DNA of 64,000 bases from an uncultured Erwinia sp. (GTDB taxonomy: Bacteria; Pseudomonadota; Gammaproteobacteria; Enterobacterales; Enterobacteriaceae). The stretch covers positions 1-64,000 of the forward strand of contig CALYQW010000011.1 in NCBI GenBank assembly GCA_945290265.1, written 5' to 3'. Below, piece by piece: positions 18,377 to 27,308 of this stretch. Position 1 is the first letter of the stretch; each line of letters opens with the position of its first letter. Below the pieces are notes generated by a model. It was not told the DNA's origin. It ran no database searches and saw nothing but the letters and a program-made list of their open reading frames with translations. The translations under genes and the position numbers were made by a program.

Positions 18377-18621
18377 ACGATTTCCGCGATCGGTAATCCC
18401 CTCAAGAAAATTGGAGTGCTCTAAGCAAATATTAGGAAGTCAACAAATGAAAGCCGATCTGATTAATCCGCTTTATGACGGTATTTCCAACTGATTGCAA
18501 CGAAAGCCGTTGAGGCTGTTGATTTCATTGGTTCGAAATATGGTAATTGGTTTTTGTGCTTGATTAATGCCTGTTGATTATAGTAATACTGGAATACTCA
18601 GTAAGTAAAGGAAATGACGGT
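18377..18621. other. Intergenic region after modC
   Basis: Base composition drops to AT-rich at about 18420, marking the start of an accessory patch that ends near ybhA. Only a 15-codon frame with no family match is present. Confidence 0.4.
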
Positions 18622-19068
18622 ATGGATACGGTAGAAGAACTTCACGGAACGTACTTTTATGATGGCTCATCTAATCTAAGTGCGGGTGAGCTATTTTTTT
18701 TGGATCATGGTTGATGAAACCCGCGATCACTTGGGTATCACAGATATAGCGGCAGTAGCAGGGATTTACCTTGGCTCAAACAGTGTCACTGTTGCGGGTA
18801 AATTAGCTGGGGCACCCTCTGGAACCTCGGTAGCGTCTGTGTACTCCAGGAGGTTATTCCGGGGGCGAATGATGCCAGTAAGATTACCAACATGGATTGG
18901 TTTTCCTCTAACGCCAAAAGAGTCATGACTGAGAGGTTGGGGACTTTTGTGGGTAGAAGCATACCATTAGTTGGTTGGGTAATTTTAGCGGCTGACGTGT
19001 CGATTATTTCATTTAAAGCAGTTAACAAATATAACGTAATCGCACATCCTTCTGATCGTCTGTGGTAG
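18622..19068 (+). pseudogene. Frameshifted small membrane protein gene preceding DUF1493
   Basis: ATG 18622 opens frame 1 (MDTVEELHGTYFYDG), which stops after 30 codons. At an 8-T run (18694-18701) the sense reading moves to frame 2 (VDETRDHLGITDIAAVAGIY and SNSVTVAGKLAGAPSGTS), then returns to frame 1 near 18850 (IPGANDASKITNMDW, then a VGWVILAADVS membrane segment) and ends with DRLW and TAG at 19068. The two shifts cancel, leaving 149 codons overall. The gene resembles hydrophobic proteins of unknown function found next to DUF1493 genes in enterobacteria. A poly-T slippage or a sequence error at one site cannot be excluded. Confidence 0.6.
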
Positions 19069-19075
19069 GTGCTGA

Positions 19076-19432
19076 ATGAGCAATTCAGATAACATAGAAC
19101 AACAGGTCATGAACTGGTATAAAAAAAACTGGAATGGGCGTGTTTTTCCATTGTTCAGAAAACCAGTTTTGACACTGGAAACGAGCCTCTCTACGGGTAA
19201 GTATCCGTGGGCAGATGAAGACGCGATAGAAATACTTGATAATTACTTTACAAAATTCGCAGTAGACCGGAAAAGCTTTACTTTTGAAAACTACTGGCCC
19301 AATGAAGAGATATTTCTACCGTTGAATTTCTTACGTTCAAAAGAAAATAAATGGAAATGGATCGAGCCAAAACCATTAACCCTGAAAATGCTCCTTGAGT
19401 CAGCCAGGGCTGGTCGCTGGCTTTACGATTAA
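19076..19432 (+). CDS. DUF1493 family protein
   Basis: An intact 118-residue cytoplasmic protein of the DUF1493 family, recognised from the order PLTLETS-like start of the core (TLETSLSTGKYPWADED), EILDNYFTKF, ENYWPNEE, LPLNFLR and the ending LTLKMLLESARAGRWL. These proteins look like small acyl-carrier-like helical bundles; function unknown. It begins seven nt after the decayed membrane-protein gene, with which it probably formed an operon. The patch is AT-richer than the flanking mod and ybhA genes, which suggests acquisition. Confidence 0.75.
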   Translation: MSNSDNIEQQVMNWYKKNWNGRVFPLFRKPVLTLETSLSTGKYPWADEDAIEILDNYFTKFAVDRKSFTFENYWPNEEIFLPLNFLRSKENKWKWIEPKPLTLKMLLESARAGRWLYD

Positions 19433-19753
19433 AAGGAGTTTATATGGGAATCCCGCACATAATTTGTCGCTGACCTGTCTGATATAAATGAGAAAAAACT
19501 AATCTCAAATGCTCTTATGTCATCGGATATTTAATAGCATTTTTTCAAAGTATTAAACTATAAATTAGCAGAGTTTTTATTTTTTTTATTGGGTATTTTG
19601 GGGGCGTGTTAATACAGCAAGAGAGATGAATGGGATGGCGTAAAGGTGATATGCGAATCGGTGATTATATGACGGCACAAACATTTGAGCATATGCCGCC
19701 AGTAATAATCTAAACCACTTCTGCATCAAGATCCGGATACCACAAAAAATCAC
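19433..19753. other. Intergenic region, 321 nt
   Basis: AAAAGGAG followed by ATG 19444 starts a 9-codon frame, after which another frame reads ADLSDINEKKLISNALMSS and stops. This may be the stub of a decayed small gene after DUF1493. The rest is AT-rich and featureless up to the ybhA stop. Confidence 0.35.
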
Positions 19754-20584
19754 TTATGTTGAAACATGTTCAAAATATTTGTTAACTGTCTCAGCAATTC
19801 CGGCCTCCGTATTATCACCAATCACCAAATCAGCGCGGGCCTTAATTGCCTCGTCGGCATTTGCCATTGCCACCCCGAGTCCTGCGGCTTCAAGCATGCT
19901 CAGGTCGTTATAGTTATCACCGAAGGCCAGCACCTCGCTCATCTGATAACCGTTGGCTTCGACCCATTCGCGCAGGCGTTTACCTTTACTGTTACCGGCT
20001 TTTGCGATATCAACCTGATCCTGCCATGACCATTCGCAGGCCAGGCCGAGGTCGGTTTCAAGCTGTTGTGCGAAGCGGGCCAGCATCGTGGTATCGCTGT
20101 GCGCCAGAGCAAATTTCCAGATGGAATGCGCACGCTTTGCCGCATCGGCCAGGCTGTTAACCTGTACAAACACAGGACGCTGTGCCGGCGGCAGAGATTC
20201 AGCCCACTTCAGGGTGCGCTGCACGTGACCGGTTTCATGCTGATACATCATGGCATCATCGGCATACAGCAGGCCGGGGATACCGGCATCGTCGAGACGG
20301 CGAATCACCGCCTGTACCTGATTTTCCGGCAGCGGATCGGCGCTCAGCACTTTTTTTGCATGATAATCATACAAATAAGTGCCGTTACAGCAGATAGCAG
20401 GTGTATCCAGTTCCAGTGCCTGATAAAAAGGATGAATTGCCACATGGTGTCGTCCGGTGACAATCACTACCTTGATCCCAGCCTGGCGGGCTTTGGCCAG
20501 CGCCTTGAGCGAAGCGGGAAGAATGGTTTTGCCCGGGGTTAACAGGGTGCCGTCAAGATCGAGGGCAATAATTCGGTAGCTCAC
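19754..20584 (-). CDS. ybhA: Pyridoxal phosphate phosphatase YbhA (HAD superfamily)
   Basis: A 276-residue HAD hydrolase of the Cof subfamily. It has nucleophile motif DLDGTLL (first Asp near residue 9), motif II VVIVTGRH, a substrate cap domain between about residues 85 and 190, and motif IV GDNYNDLSMLEAAG. E. coli YbhA dephosphorylates pyridoxal 5'-phosphate and some sugar phosphates, and the match is close along the whole length. It is transcribed leftward, divergent from pgl. Confidence 0.93.
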   Translation of the reverse strand: MSYRIIALDLDGTLLTPGKTILPASLKALAKARQAGIKVVIVTGRHHVAIHPFYQALELDTPAICCNGTYLYDYHAKKVLSADPLPENQVQAVIRRLDDAGIPGLLYADDAMMYQHETGHVQRTLKWAESLPPAQRPVFVQVNSLADAAKRAHSIWKFALAHSDTTMLARFAQQLETDLGLACEWSWQDQVDIAKAGNSKGKRLREWVEANGYQMSEVLAFGDNYNDLSMLEAAGLGVAMANADEAIKARADLVIGDNTEAGIAETVNKYFEHVST

Positions 20585-20725
20585 GGGCGACTCCCATAAC
20601 AGAATATGAGATGTGAGTGTACACCCTGATGCGGTGGTATGAAAAATCAGCCGAGTGCGCTGCCGCAGCCAGGGGAAAAGTACGCTACGCTTTTGCCAGT
20701 AATCCGTTCACAACAAGGAGCATGC

Positions 20726-21709
20726 ATGAAACAAGTTGTTTATACCGCCAGCCCGGAAAGCCATCAGATCCACGTATGGCAGATGAATGAGGCAGGCGGG
20801 TTAACGCTGCTGCAGGTGGTGGATGCACCTGGTCAGATCCAGCCGCTGGTGGTCAGCCCGGATAAACGTTTTCTGTATGGTGGCGTGCGCCCGGATTTCC
20901 GCGTGGTGGCCTGGCAGATTGACAGCGAAGGCAAACTAAAAGAGGCAGGGCAGGCACCGTTACCGGGCAGCCCGACCCATATTTCTACCGATCGCCAGGG
21001 ACGCTTTATTTTTGTCGGTTCTTACAATGATGCCTGTGTCAGCGTCAGCCCGGTGGGCGACGATGGCCTGCCCGCTGCGCCGTTACAGGTGGTAAAAGGG
21101 CTGGAAGGTTGCCACTCGGCCAATATTGATCTGGCCAACCAGACGCTGTTTGTTCCGGCGCTGAAGCAGGATCGTATTACGTTGTTTACCCTGGGAAGCG
21201 ATGGTCATCTGACGCCAACCGGGCAGGGCGAAGTGAAAACCGCTCCCGGTGCAGGTCCGCGTCATATGGTGTTCCATCCTAATCAGAAGGTGGCCTACAG
21301 CGTTAACGAGCTGGACAGCACCGTGGACGTCTGGGGACTGGAGCAGGGGGAAGTCAGTCATATTCAGAGCCTGAGCATGATGCCGGACGATTTCAGTGAT
21401 ACCTGTTGGGCGGCGGATATTCATATCACCCCGGACGGTCGTCTGCTGTATGCCTGCGATCGTACTGCCAGCATTATCACTGCCTTTACTGTTAGTGATG
21501 ATGGTAAGACCCTGACCCGTCAGGGGTTCTGTCCAACCGAAACCCAGCCGCGTGGTTTTAATATTGATCGCAGCGGGCAGTTTGTGATTGTTGCCGGACA
21601 GAAATCACACCATATCACAGTGTATAAAATCAGCGGTGAGAAGGGCGAACTGCAGGCGCTGGGGCGTTATGCGGTAGGGCAGGGTCCGATGTGGGTACTG
21701 GTGAGTTAA
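20726..21709 (+). CDS. pgl: 6-phosphogluconolactonase Pgl (seven-bladed propeller type)
   Basis: Hydrolyses 6-phosphogluconolactone in the oxidative pentose phosphate pathway. The 327-residue product matches E. coli Pgl (formerly YbhE) throughout, including the start [18 protein letters not shown], the [12 protein letters not shown] segment and QPRGFN near the end. The frame is open 29 codons further up, but AAGGAG just before ATG 20726 and the conserved N-terminus fix the start. Confidence 0.95.
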   Translation: MKQVVYTASPESHQIHVWQMNEAGGLTLLQVVDAPGQIQPLVVSPDKRFLYGGVRPDFRVVAWQIDSEGKLKEAGQAPLPGSPTHISTDRQGRFIFVGSYNDACVSVSPVGDDGLPAAPLQVVKGLEGCHSANIDLANQTLFVPALKQDRITLFTLGSDGHLTPTGQGEVKTAPGAGPRHMVFHPNQKVAYSVNELDSTVDVWGLEQGEVSHIQSLSMMPDDFSDTCWAADIHITPDGRLLYACDRTASIITAFTVSDDGKTLTRQGFCPTETQPRGFNIDRSGQFVIVAGQKSHHITVYKISGEKGELQALGRYAVGQGPMWVLVS

Positions 21710-21744
21710 GGCGATTCCCTTATGGTATCCGCCGGGCGGTGGGC

Positions 21745-22011
21745 TGGGTTTGGCTTTGTGTTTTAAAAAGCCAGGTCAAGGGCGTTTCACCAGTCCGCGC
21801 CAGCGAGTGGCACTGCGCCCGCTTGAGCGGGTATCCTTGGCAATGCCCTTTCCCTTTGGTACAGTCTGATTCGCCGTCCAGCCGAAGCAGGCTTCGCGCC
21901 GCCTTCCCTGGCGGCTCGTCCTGGGAAGGAGCATCGCCCCGGCTGCGTTTTTAAAGCCGCACGAAGGTCAAGGTCAAAGGCAGGTCAAGTTCAAAAGCAA
22001 AAGATAAGAAG
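21745..22011 (+). repeat. Structured dispersed repeat, copy B
   Basis: Forward copy after pgl. It has the leader (T-rich stretch, AGCCAGGTCAA), CCCGCTTGAGCGGG, AGTCTG/CAGGCT region, and the outer stem GGCAATGCC-CTTTCCC against GGGAAGG-A-GCAT-GCC. It lacks the variable-stem module present in A, A', C and E. It ends in GGTCAA-type hexamers (AAGGTCAAGGTCAAAGGC and onward) that run up to the ribosome site of the next gene. Confidence 0.8.
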
Positions 22012-22021
22012 GTGGGAATTT

Positions 22022-22375
22022 ATGAAACGACTGATTATGTTGGCTGCGGTTTTACTGGTGTCGGTTTCCGCATCGGCGACGGTGAAAACGCTTAAGGGGC
22101 AGGTGGGCAAAGAGGTGCATATTTCGGTGGAGGGTAATCCTTCAACCGGTTACAGCTGGATGCTGAAAAACCTGCCGCAGCAGCTGGTCTTTGTCTCCAG
22201 TGAGTATCAGCAGTCAAAAGACTGCAAAACCGGTATGGTTGGCTGTGCGGGAACCCAAAACTTTGTCTTTATCGCCCAAAAGCCGGGCAAAGGCGAACTC
22301 ACGTTAACCCATGGCCGGGTCTGGGATAACAAGTCCTGGCAGGATAGCGTAATCCTGGTCGATATCCGGAAGTGA
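22022..22375 (+). CDS. Chagasin-family (I42) cysteine peptidase inhibitor, exported
   Basis: A 117-residue protein with a clear signal peptide (about 19 residues, cut near ASA-TVK). The mature part has the three inhibitor loops of the chagasin fold: NPSTGYSW at about 39-46, a central glycine/cysteine loop (KTGMVGCAGTQ), and GRVWDN matching the RPW-type third loop. Such inhibitors block papain-like cysteine peptidases; periplasmic location is predicted here. Two cysteines (KDCK and GCAG) could form a disulfide. It starts 10 nt past the end of structured-repeat copy B and is the first gene of a small accessory cassette. Confidence 0.85.
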   Translation: MKRLIMLAAVLLVSVSASATVKTLKGQVGKEVHISVEGNPSTGYSWMLKNLPQQLVFVSSEYQQSKDCKTGMVGCAGTQNFVFIAQKPGKGELTLTHGRVWDNKSWQDSVILVDIRK

Positions 22376-22416
22376 GTGGATGCACAGAACCAGTTAACTG
22401 GTTCTGTATCCAGTGG

Positions 22417-22851
22417 TTAAAATTCCCGTGACAACGTTAAGTAGCCGTTAAAACGTACTGAGCATTCTTCATTATTAAACAGGCTGGAAGCGATAAAAAT
22501 ATCGCGTTGCCCTTTGGAATTAATAAAGGTGTACTTTGCGGTAATGCTTTTAGCGCCATTGGTGTAATATCCCTCAAAATAATCACTTTTTTTCAGTTTT
22601 GGATCTGTTTGAGAGTTAAAATCCGTTGCTGCCATTTGTTCGGCAAATATTTTCGATACCGGGACTGTTTCCAACACATTGACAGCAGCCATTTCTTCCA
22701 CCAGGTCTGCCCGGTTTATATGCAAATCCCGGACAATGGCGTCAGTTAGATCAATGTACATTGAAGCACCAATCTTTGCGCAACCAGCATCTGCGTTAGC
22801 CCAGGAAAACGCGGGAAGAGCGATAAAAAAAGCGGCGTAAAATTTTTTCAT
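22417..22851 (-). CDS. Probable periplasmic immunity protein for the Tlde1-like effector
   Basis: A 144-residue protein with a signal peptide (MKKFYAAFFIALPAFSWA, cut before NADAG), so periplasmic, the compartment where a peptidoglycan enzyme would act. It starts three nt after the effector stop on the same strand, the usual effector-immunity order. The mature chain has two cysteines far apart (GCAK and EECS), which could bridge. I do not recognise a family motif in it; the role is inferred from position, export and size, as for Tldi1 proteins. Confidence 0.6.
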   Translation of the reverse strand: MKKFYAAFFIALPAFSWANADAGCAKIGASMYIDLTDAIVRDLHINRADLVEEMAAVNVLETVPVSKIFAEQMAATDFNSQTDPKLKKSDYFEGYYTNGAKSITAKYTFINSKGQRDIFIASSLFNNEECSVRFNGYLTLSREF

Positions 22852-22854
22852 GTA

Positions 22855-23220
22855 CTATTCCACTGTTAGAGAATTATCACCACTTTCAGTGATTTTCTTT
22901 CTGTACTGCAGTTGTAGTATTATACAGCCGTCTGAGGCTTCACCAGGACGCCTGGAACTGTCGCCATGGATCATAAAACCATCACGTCCGCACATGTTAT
23001 TGGAACTTGATGGTGTAAGACGCATAGTCCAGGAGCCCGTTTTGTTATGGTGGAATGGTTTGCCAATTGTATAATTCCCACGCGGGATCGGGCCTTTTTC
23101 TTTAACGCATTCTTTCGACGTATCGTTTTTATATCCTGGCCTTCCTGAATATTGCGCTGAAAATTTATAGGAACCATTAAGATAAAAACTTCGTGTATTA
23201 ACCTTATAAACCCATCCCAT
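22855..23220 (-). CDS. Tlde1-like (DUF2778) L,D-transpeptidase-fold effector
   Basis: A 121-residue protein with the DUF2778/Tlde1 layout: KGPIPRGNYTIG at 42-53, MRLTPSSSNNMCGRDGF at 66-82, then the catalytic HGD (85-87) and SDGCI (96-100) with the nucleophile Cys99. Tlde1 effectors are delivered by type VI secretion and act on peptidoglycan stem peptides as carboxypeptidase and exchange transpeptidase. The frame is open to 23298, but ATG 23220 with AAGGA upstream gives the family start MGWVYKV. No signal peptide is present, which fits delivery by a secretion machine. No secretion genes, VgrG or adaptor lie nearby, so this is an orphan pair. Confidence 0.8.
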   Translation of the reverse strand: MGWVYKVNTRSFYLNGSYKFSAQYSGRPGYKNDTSKECVKEKGPIPRGNYTIGKPFHHNKTGSWTMRLTPSSSNNMCGRDGFMIHGDSSRRPGEASDGCIILQLQYRKKITESGDNSLTVE

Positions 23221-23427
23221 AAGATAGCATTCCTTTTTCCTGATGATTATATTCCATTCTCTTAATTGATTTTTATAATATTTTGCTGTAATGGTCAACT
23301 GAAACAGAGCGGCAGGTGCGGATTACTTCTGTGCGAAGAATGAAAATGCCTTATGCCTGGCTGTCGATAGTGATAAAAGAGAAAGGTTTAAGTGAATGTA
23401 TTTTTTTAACAGAGTCTATATTAAAAG

Positions 23428-23844
23428 ATGAAAACTATTTATTTTTCGGCAGTTGTGTTGATACTTTCTTCCTGTGCTTCATATGCCGGGCGTGGTTTTG
23501 AGATTAACTTTGCGGGTAAGGATTACCATGCAGAGATAAAGTCAATATGTTCCCCCTGTGATTTGGTATGTAACAATGTTTTTTTTCAGGCTGTAAATAA
23601 AAAAGATAACAGTAAAATTAAGTTAACAGGAAAATCTTTGAATACATCAGGAAGTATGGATTTCAGAGGATATATTTTCCAGAGCAAAAAATTTACATAT
23701 ACATTGCTGGAACCCGGAGTATCGGGGTATTCCGAAGACGAATGGGGATTGGCTATAGATGAAAAGATAGCTGCTGAAGGATATAAAACCATTCTCGAAG
23801 AGCCGTTAAAGATCACGTCTCAGCATGGTGTCTGTAATCCATAA
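23428..23844 (+). CDS. Small secreted or lipoprotein-like protein, unknown function
   Basis: A 138-residue protein with an N-terminal export signal. ILSSC fits a lipobox (Cys16), while ASYA just after also fits ordinary signal cleavage. The mature part has a CSPCDLVC cluster at about 41-48 and is otherwise AT-rich, polar and beta-like. No family recognised. It is transcribed away from the effector pair with 207 nt between. Size and location would suit another immunity or surface protein of the same cassette, but nothing in the sequence proves it. The ribosome site is weak (AAAAGATG context). Confidence 0.5.
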   Translation: MKTIYFSAVVLILSSCASYAGRGFEINFAGKDYHAEIKSICSPCDLVCNNVFFQAVNKKDNSKIKLTGKSLNTSGSMDFRGYIFQSKKFTYTLLEPGVSGYSEDEWGLAIDEKIAAEGYKTILEEPLKITSQHGVCNP

Positions 23845-23914
23845 ATTCAAATCCGGATTGAGGGTAGATGACAAAGCCATTTTTATTTATCCACTCATCT
23901 GTTTTGACCCGGAT

Positions 23915-24270
23915 TTCGACCTGGCCATTGACCTGGAATTCGACCTGGCTGTTGACCTGGATTTTGACCTGGCTGTTGACCTTCAGGCGGCATCAGGAAC
24001 ATCGCCGAGGTGACGCGGATTTCCAGGAAGAGCGGCCAGGGAGGGCCGCGAAAGGCGTGTTGAGCCGGGATGGCGAATCACGCCGGTCCGCCAGAAAGCG
24101 GCGTGGCCGAGGGTACCTGCGCAGCAGGCGATGTGACGCCGCAAGCCCGGGTGCAGGGCGGCGGCGACTGGCCGCCCTGCTCGCCAGTCCGCGCAGCGGA
24201 ATGGTGAAACGTCGTTGACCTGGCCCTGGCTTCTAAAAACACAACCAGCGGAGCTAAAAACAAACCAGGC
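23915..24270 (-). repeat. Structured dispersed repeat, copy C with GACCTGG tandem edge
   Basis: Reverse copy between the lipoprotein-like gene and ybhB. Its left edge is an irregular tandem of GACCTGG words (about 23918-23981). The variable stem is 24153-24162/24171-24180 (GCAGGGCGGC/GCCGCCCTGC). The second hairpin is CCTGC/GCAGG at 24116-24120/24124-24128, where A, A' and E have CCCGC/GCGGG, a paired change. It ends with the leader CCAGCGGAGCT in reverse. Confidence 0.85.
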
Positions 24271-24316
24271 CCCGCGCCCGGCGGAATGAACAGCAGGCAT
24301 TCGCCTGCCGCCCTCC

Positions 24317-24796
24317 TTAGTTGAAATGTGCAGTAATCGACGCACTCGCCAGACTGTGAAAGTGCACATTAAACCCAACCATCGCTCCGCTGGATCCGGC
24401 ATCCAAATCCAGATGCGCCACATCCAGCGCATGCACGGTAAAGATATAACGGTGGCTTTCGCCCTTCGGTGGCGCTGCCCCGCCGTAACCGCTGGTGCCA
24501 AAGTCAGTACGCGTCTGCAATGCCCCGGCAGGCAGCCGTGTGCCATCGGTGGTACCGGCACCTTCCGCCAGTTCATTCACCGTTGCCGGCAGGTTGGCAA
24601 CCACCCAGTGCCACCAGCCGGAACCGGTGGGCGCATCAGGATCGTAGCAGGTGATGACAAAACTTTTGGTCTCTGCCGGCGCCTCGCTCCAGGCCAGGTG
24701 CGGCGAGAGATTTTCTCCGCTGTAACCCATAGTATTCAGCACCTGACGTTCAGGCAGTTTATCGCCGTGATTAAAACTCTGGCTGGTCAGTTTCAT
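24317..24796 (-). CDS. ybhB: YbhB, phosphatidylethanolamine-binding/Raf kinase inhibitor-like protein
   Basis: A 159-residue cytoplasmic PEBP-fold protein close to E. coli YbhB, with the anion-pocket motifs CYDPDAPTGSGWWHWVV and GAAPPKGESHRYIFTVHAL and the ending GFNVHFHSLASASITA. The fold binds phosphorylated or lipid head groups, but the bacterial role is not established. It is transcribed leftward beside bioA, as in E. coli. Confidence 0.93.
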   Translation of the reverse strand: MKLTSQSFNHGDKLPERQVLNTMGYSGENLSPHLAWSEAPAETKSFVITCYDPDAPTGSGWWHWVVANLPATVNELAEGAGTTDGTRLPAGALQTRTDFGTSGYGGAAPPKGESHRYIFTVHALDVAHLDLDAGSSGAMVGFNVHFHSLASASITAHFN

Positions 24797-24893
24797 TGCT
24801 TCTCCCGTTATTACTGGTGAATGTGCTTCTCAGGATTATCCAGCCAGAGAAGGTATCATATCTGCCCGCAGGATGGGGCGCTTTACGCGCCGA

Positions 24894-26186
24894 TCACTGA
24901 CGGAGAAACAGCTCAGGCCTATCCACCGCCCGGGCAATCGCCGTGGTCAGCTGCGCCAGGGCCTGCGGGGTTATCACATAAGGCGGCATCAGATAGATCA
25001 GGCGACCAAACGGACGTATCCACACCCCCTGGTCAACAAAGAAGCGCTGTATCGCGGCTATATCCACCGCACGGCGGGTTTCCACCACGCCAATCGCCCC
25101 CAGCACGCGCACATCCGCCACTTCTGCTGCCGCCTTTAGCGGCAGCAGGGCGCTGCGTAACTGCGCTTCGATGGCGGCCACCTGCGCCTGCCAGTGATTT
25201 TCATTCAATATTGCCAGGCTCTCGCTGGCCACCGCGCAGGCCAGCGGATTGCCCATAAAGGTCGGGCCGTGCATAAAGCAGCCGGCAGCGCCGCCGCTGA
25301 TGGTATCTGCCACCAGGCGGGTGGTCAGCGTTGCTGAAAGCGTCATGGTACCGCCAGTCAGCGCTTTCCCCACGCAGAGAATATCCGGGGTTATCTCAGC
25401 ATGTTCGCAGGCAAACAGCTTACCGGTACGACCAAAACCGGTGGCAATTTCATCTGCAATCAGTAGTAACTGATAGCGGTCACAGAGTTCGCGTATGCGG
25501 CGTAAATAGTGGGGATGATAGAAGCGCATGCCGCCCGCACCCTGCACAACCGGTTCGAGGATCACCGCCGCCAGCTCCTGATGATGGCGGGCGAACATCT
25601 GTTCCAGCGCATCGGCAGCGTCGGGCTGCCACGGGTCGTCAAAACGGCAGGACGGAGCCGGGGCAAACAGATGCTGTGGCAGGTAGCCCTGATACAGGCT
25701 GTGCATGGAATTTTGCGGATCGCAGACCGACATTGCGGCAAAGGTGTCGCCGTGATAGCCGTTACGCAGCGTTAAGAAACGCTGACGTTTTTCCCCCCGT
25801 GCCTGCCAGTATTGCAGCGCCATTTTCATTGCTACTTCGACGGCTACTGAGCCGGAATCGGCCAGGAAAACGCACTCCAGCGCCGCCGGCGTCATGGCAA
25901 CCAGCTGACGGCACAGCGCAACCGCTGGCGGATGGGTAATGCCGCCGAACATCACATGCGACATCTGCCCGATCTGCTGCGCCATCGCCTGATTAAGACG
26001 CGGATGATTATAACCGTGGATCGCCGCCCACCAGGAGGACATACCGTCTGTCAGTTGACGGCCATCGCTCAGCTGCAGCTGAGTGCCGCTGGCCGCCACC
26101 ACCGGATAGCAGGGCAGCGGGTCGCGCATTGAGGTGTAGGGATGCCAGATATGATCGCGGTCAAAAGCCAAATCGTCGGGGGTCAT
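24894..26186 (-). CDS. bioA: Adenosylmethionine--8-amino-7-oxononanoate aminotransferase BioA
   Basis: Converts KAPA to DAPA using S-adenosylmethionine as amino donor, the third step of the biotin ring pathway. The 430-residue PLP enzyme has SWWAAIHGYNHP, the FLADSGSVAVEVAMKMA cofactor region, the LIADEIATGFGRTG Asp segment and the Schiff-base lysine in CVGKALTGG. It is divergent from bioB across a 90-nt operator-promoter region containing a BirA-type site. Confidence 0.96.
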   Translation of the reverse strand: MTPDDLAFDRDHIWHPYTSMRDPLPCYPVVAASGTQLQLSDGRQLTDGMSSWWAAIHGYNHPRLNQAMAQQIGQMSHVMFGGITHPPAVALCRQLVAMTPAALECVFLADSGSVAVEVAMKMALQYWQARGEKRQRFLTLRNGYHGDTFAAMSVCDPQNSMHSLYQGYLPQHLFAPAPSCRFDDPWQPDAADALEQMFARHHQELAAVILEPVVQGAGGMRFYHPHYLRRIRELCDRYQLLLIADEIATGFGRTGKLFACEHAEITPDILCVGKALTGGTMTLSATLTTRLVADTISGGAAGCFMHGPTFMGNPLACAVASESLAILNENHWQAQVAAIEAQLRSALLPLKAAAEVADVRVLGAIGVVETRRAVDIAAIQRFFVDQGVWIRPFGRLIYLMPPYVITPQALAQLTTAIARAVDRPELFLRQ

Positions 26187-26192
26187 GAAATC

Positions 26193-26229
26193 ACTTGTAA
26201 ACCAAAATAAAAAAAATTAGTTTACAAGT
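26193..26229. promoter_or_regulatory. BirA operator between bioA and bioBFCD
   Basis: Perfect inverted arms ACTTGTAAAC (26193-26202) and GTTTACAAGT (26220-26229) separated by 17 AT-rich bases. This matches the BirA operator of E. coli (TTGTAAACC and GGTTTACAA halves) and sits between the divergent bioA and bioB starts, so biotinoyl-AMP-bound BirA would shut off both directions. Confidence 0.93.
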
Positions 26230-26276
26230 ATAACCAGGCCGTAAAAATAAATGACAGTCTTTTTTTGGAGCAAGCA

Positions 26277-27308
26277 ATGGCAACTCGCTGGACCCTCGCC
26301 GAGGCACAAGCCTTATTTAATAAGCCTTTTCTGGAACTGATGTTTGAAGCACAGCAGGTACACCGTCAGCACTTTGACCCGCGTCAGGTGCAGGTCAGCA
26401 CCCTGTTGTCGATCAAGACCGGTGCCTGTCCGGAGGACTGCAAATACTGCCCGCAGAGTGCGCGTTATAAAACCGGGCTGGAATCAGAACGCCTGATGGA
26501 AGTGGAAGAGGTGCTGGCGTCAGCGCGTAAGGCGAAGGCTGCCGGTTCCGGGCGCTTCTGTATGGGCGCAGCGTGGAAAAACCCCCATGAACGCGATATG
26601 CCCTACCTGAAAAAAATGGTGGAAGGGGTGAAAGAGATGGGGATGGAAACCTGTATGACGCTGGGAACGCTCAGCGACCAGCAGGCGCAGCAACTGGCGC
26701 AAGCCGGACTGGATTTCTATAACCATAACCTTGATACCTCACCGGAATTCTACGGCAATATCATCACCACCCGTAGTTATCAGGAGCGCCTGGATACCCT
26801 GGATAAAGTGCGTGATGCCGGGATCAAAGTCTGCTCAGGCGGCATCGTCGGGCTGGGGGAAACGGTAACCGATCGCGCCGGACTGCTGGTGCAGCTGGCG
26901 AACCTGCCCACGCCACCGGAAAGCGTGCCGATCAATATGCTGGTCAAGGTAAAAGGTACCCCGCTGGCCGATAATGAGGACGTGGATCCGTTTGATTTTA
27001 TCCGCACCATTGCGGTGGCGCGTATTATGATGCCGCGCTCACATGTGCGCCTCTCCGCCGGACGTGAGCAAATGAGCGAACAGACCCAGGCGATGTGCTT
27101 TATGGCCGGGGCCAACTCGATTTTCTACGGCTGTAAGCTGCTGACCACGCCAAACCCGGAAGAAGATACCGATATGCTGCTGTTCCGCAAGCTGGGCTTA
27201 AACCCGCAGCATACCCAAACCGAAGCCGGGGATAACCAGCAGCAGCAGATGCTGTCCGCACAGTTGATCAATGCCGATACTGCCCAGTTTTATAACGCGG
27301 CGCTGTAA
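26277..27308 (+). CDS. bioB: Biotin synthase BioB
   Basis: Radical SAM enzyme that inserts sulfur into dethiobiotin. The 343-residue product has the [4Fe-4S] motif CPEDCKYC (Cys51, 55, 58) and the second-cluster cysteines in [15 protein letters not shown] and [13 protein letters not shown], with the Arg in [12 protein letters not shown] lies 6 nt before ATG 26277; an in-frame TTG at 26265 is less likely. It is the first gene of bioBFCD and abuts bioF. Confidence 0.96.
   Translation: MATRWTLAEAQALFNKPFLELMFEAQQVHRQHFDPRQVQVSTLLSIKTGACPEDCKYCPQSARYKTGLESERLMEVEEVLASARKAKAAGSGRFCMGAAWKNPHERDMPYLKKMVEGVKEMGMETCMTLGTLSDQQAQQLAQAGLDFYNHNLDTSPEFYGNIITTRSYQERLDTLDKVRDAGIKVCSGGIVGLGETVTDRAGLLVQLANLPTPPESVPINMLVKVKGTPLADNEDVDPFDFIRTIAVARIMMPRSHVRLSAGREQMSEQTQAMCFMAGANSIFYGCKLLTTPNPEEDTDMLLFRKLGLNPQHTQTEAGDNQQQQMLSAQLINADTAQFYNAAL

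Noticed and set aside
18447-18494. 15-codon frame MKADLINPLYDGISN
   Set aside because: It has a weak ribosome site and no family match; too short to support without expression data.
23983-24576. 197-codon frame through repeat copy C and into ybhB
   Set aside because: Overlaps ybhB in a different frame and reads repeat sequence; no start signal.
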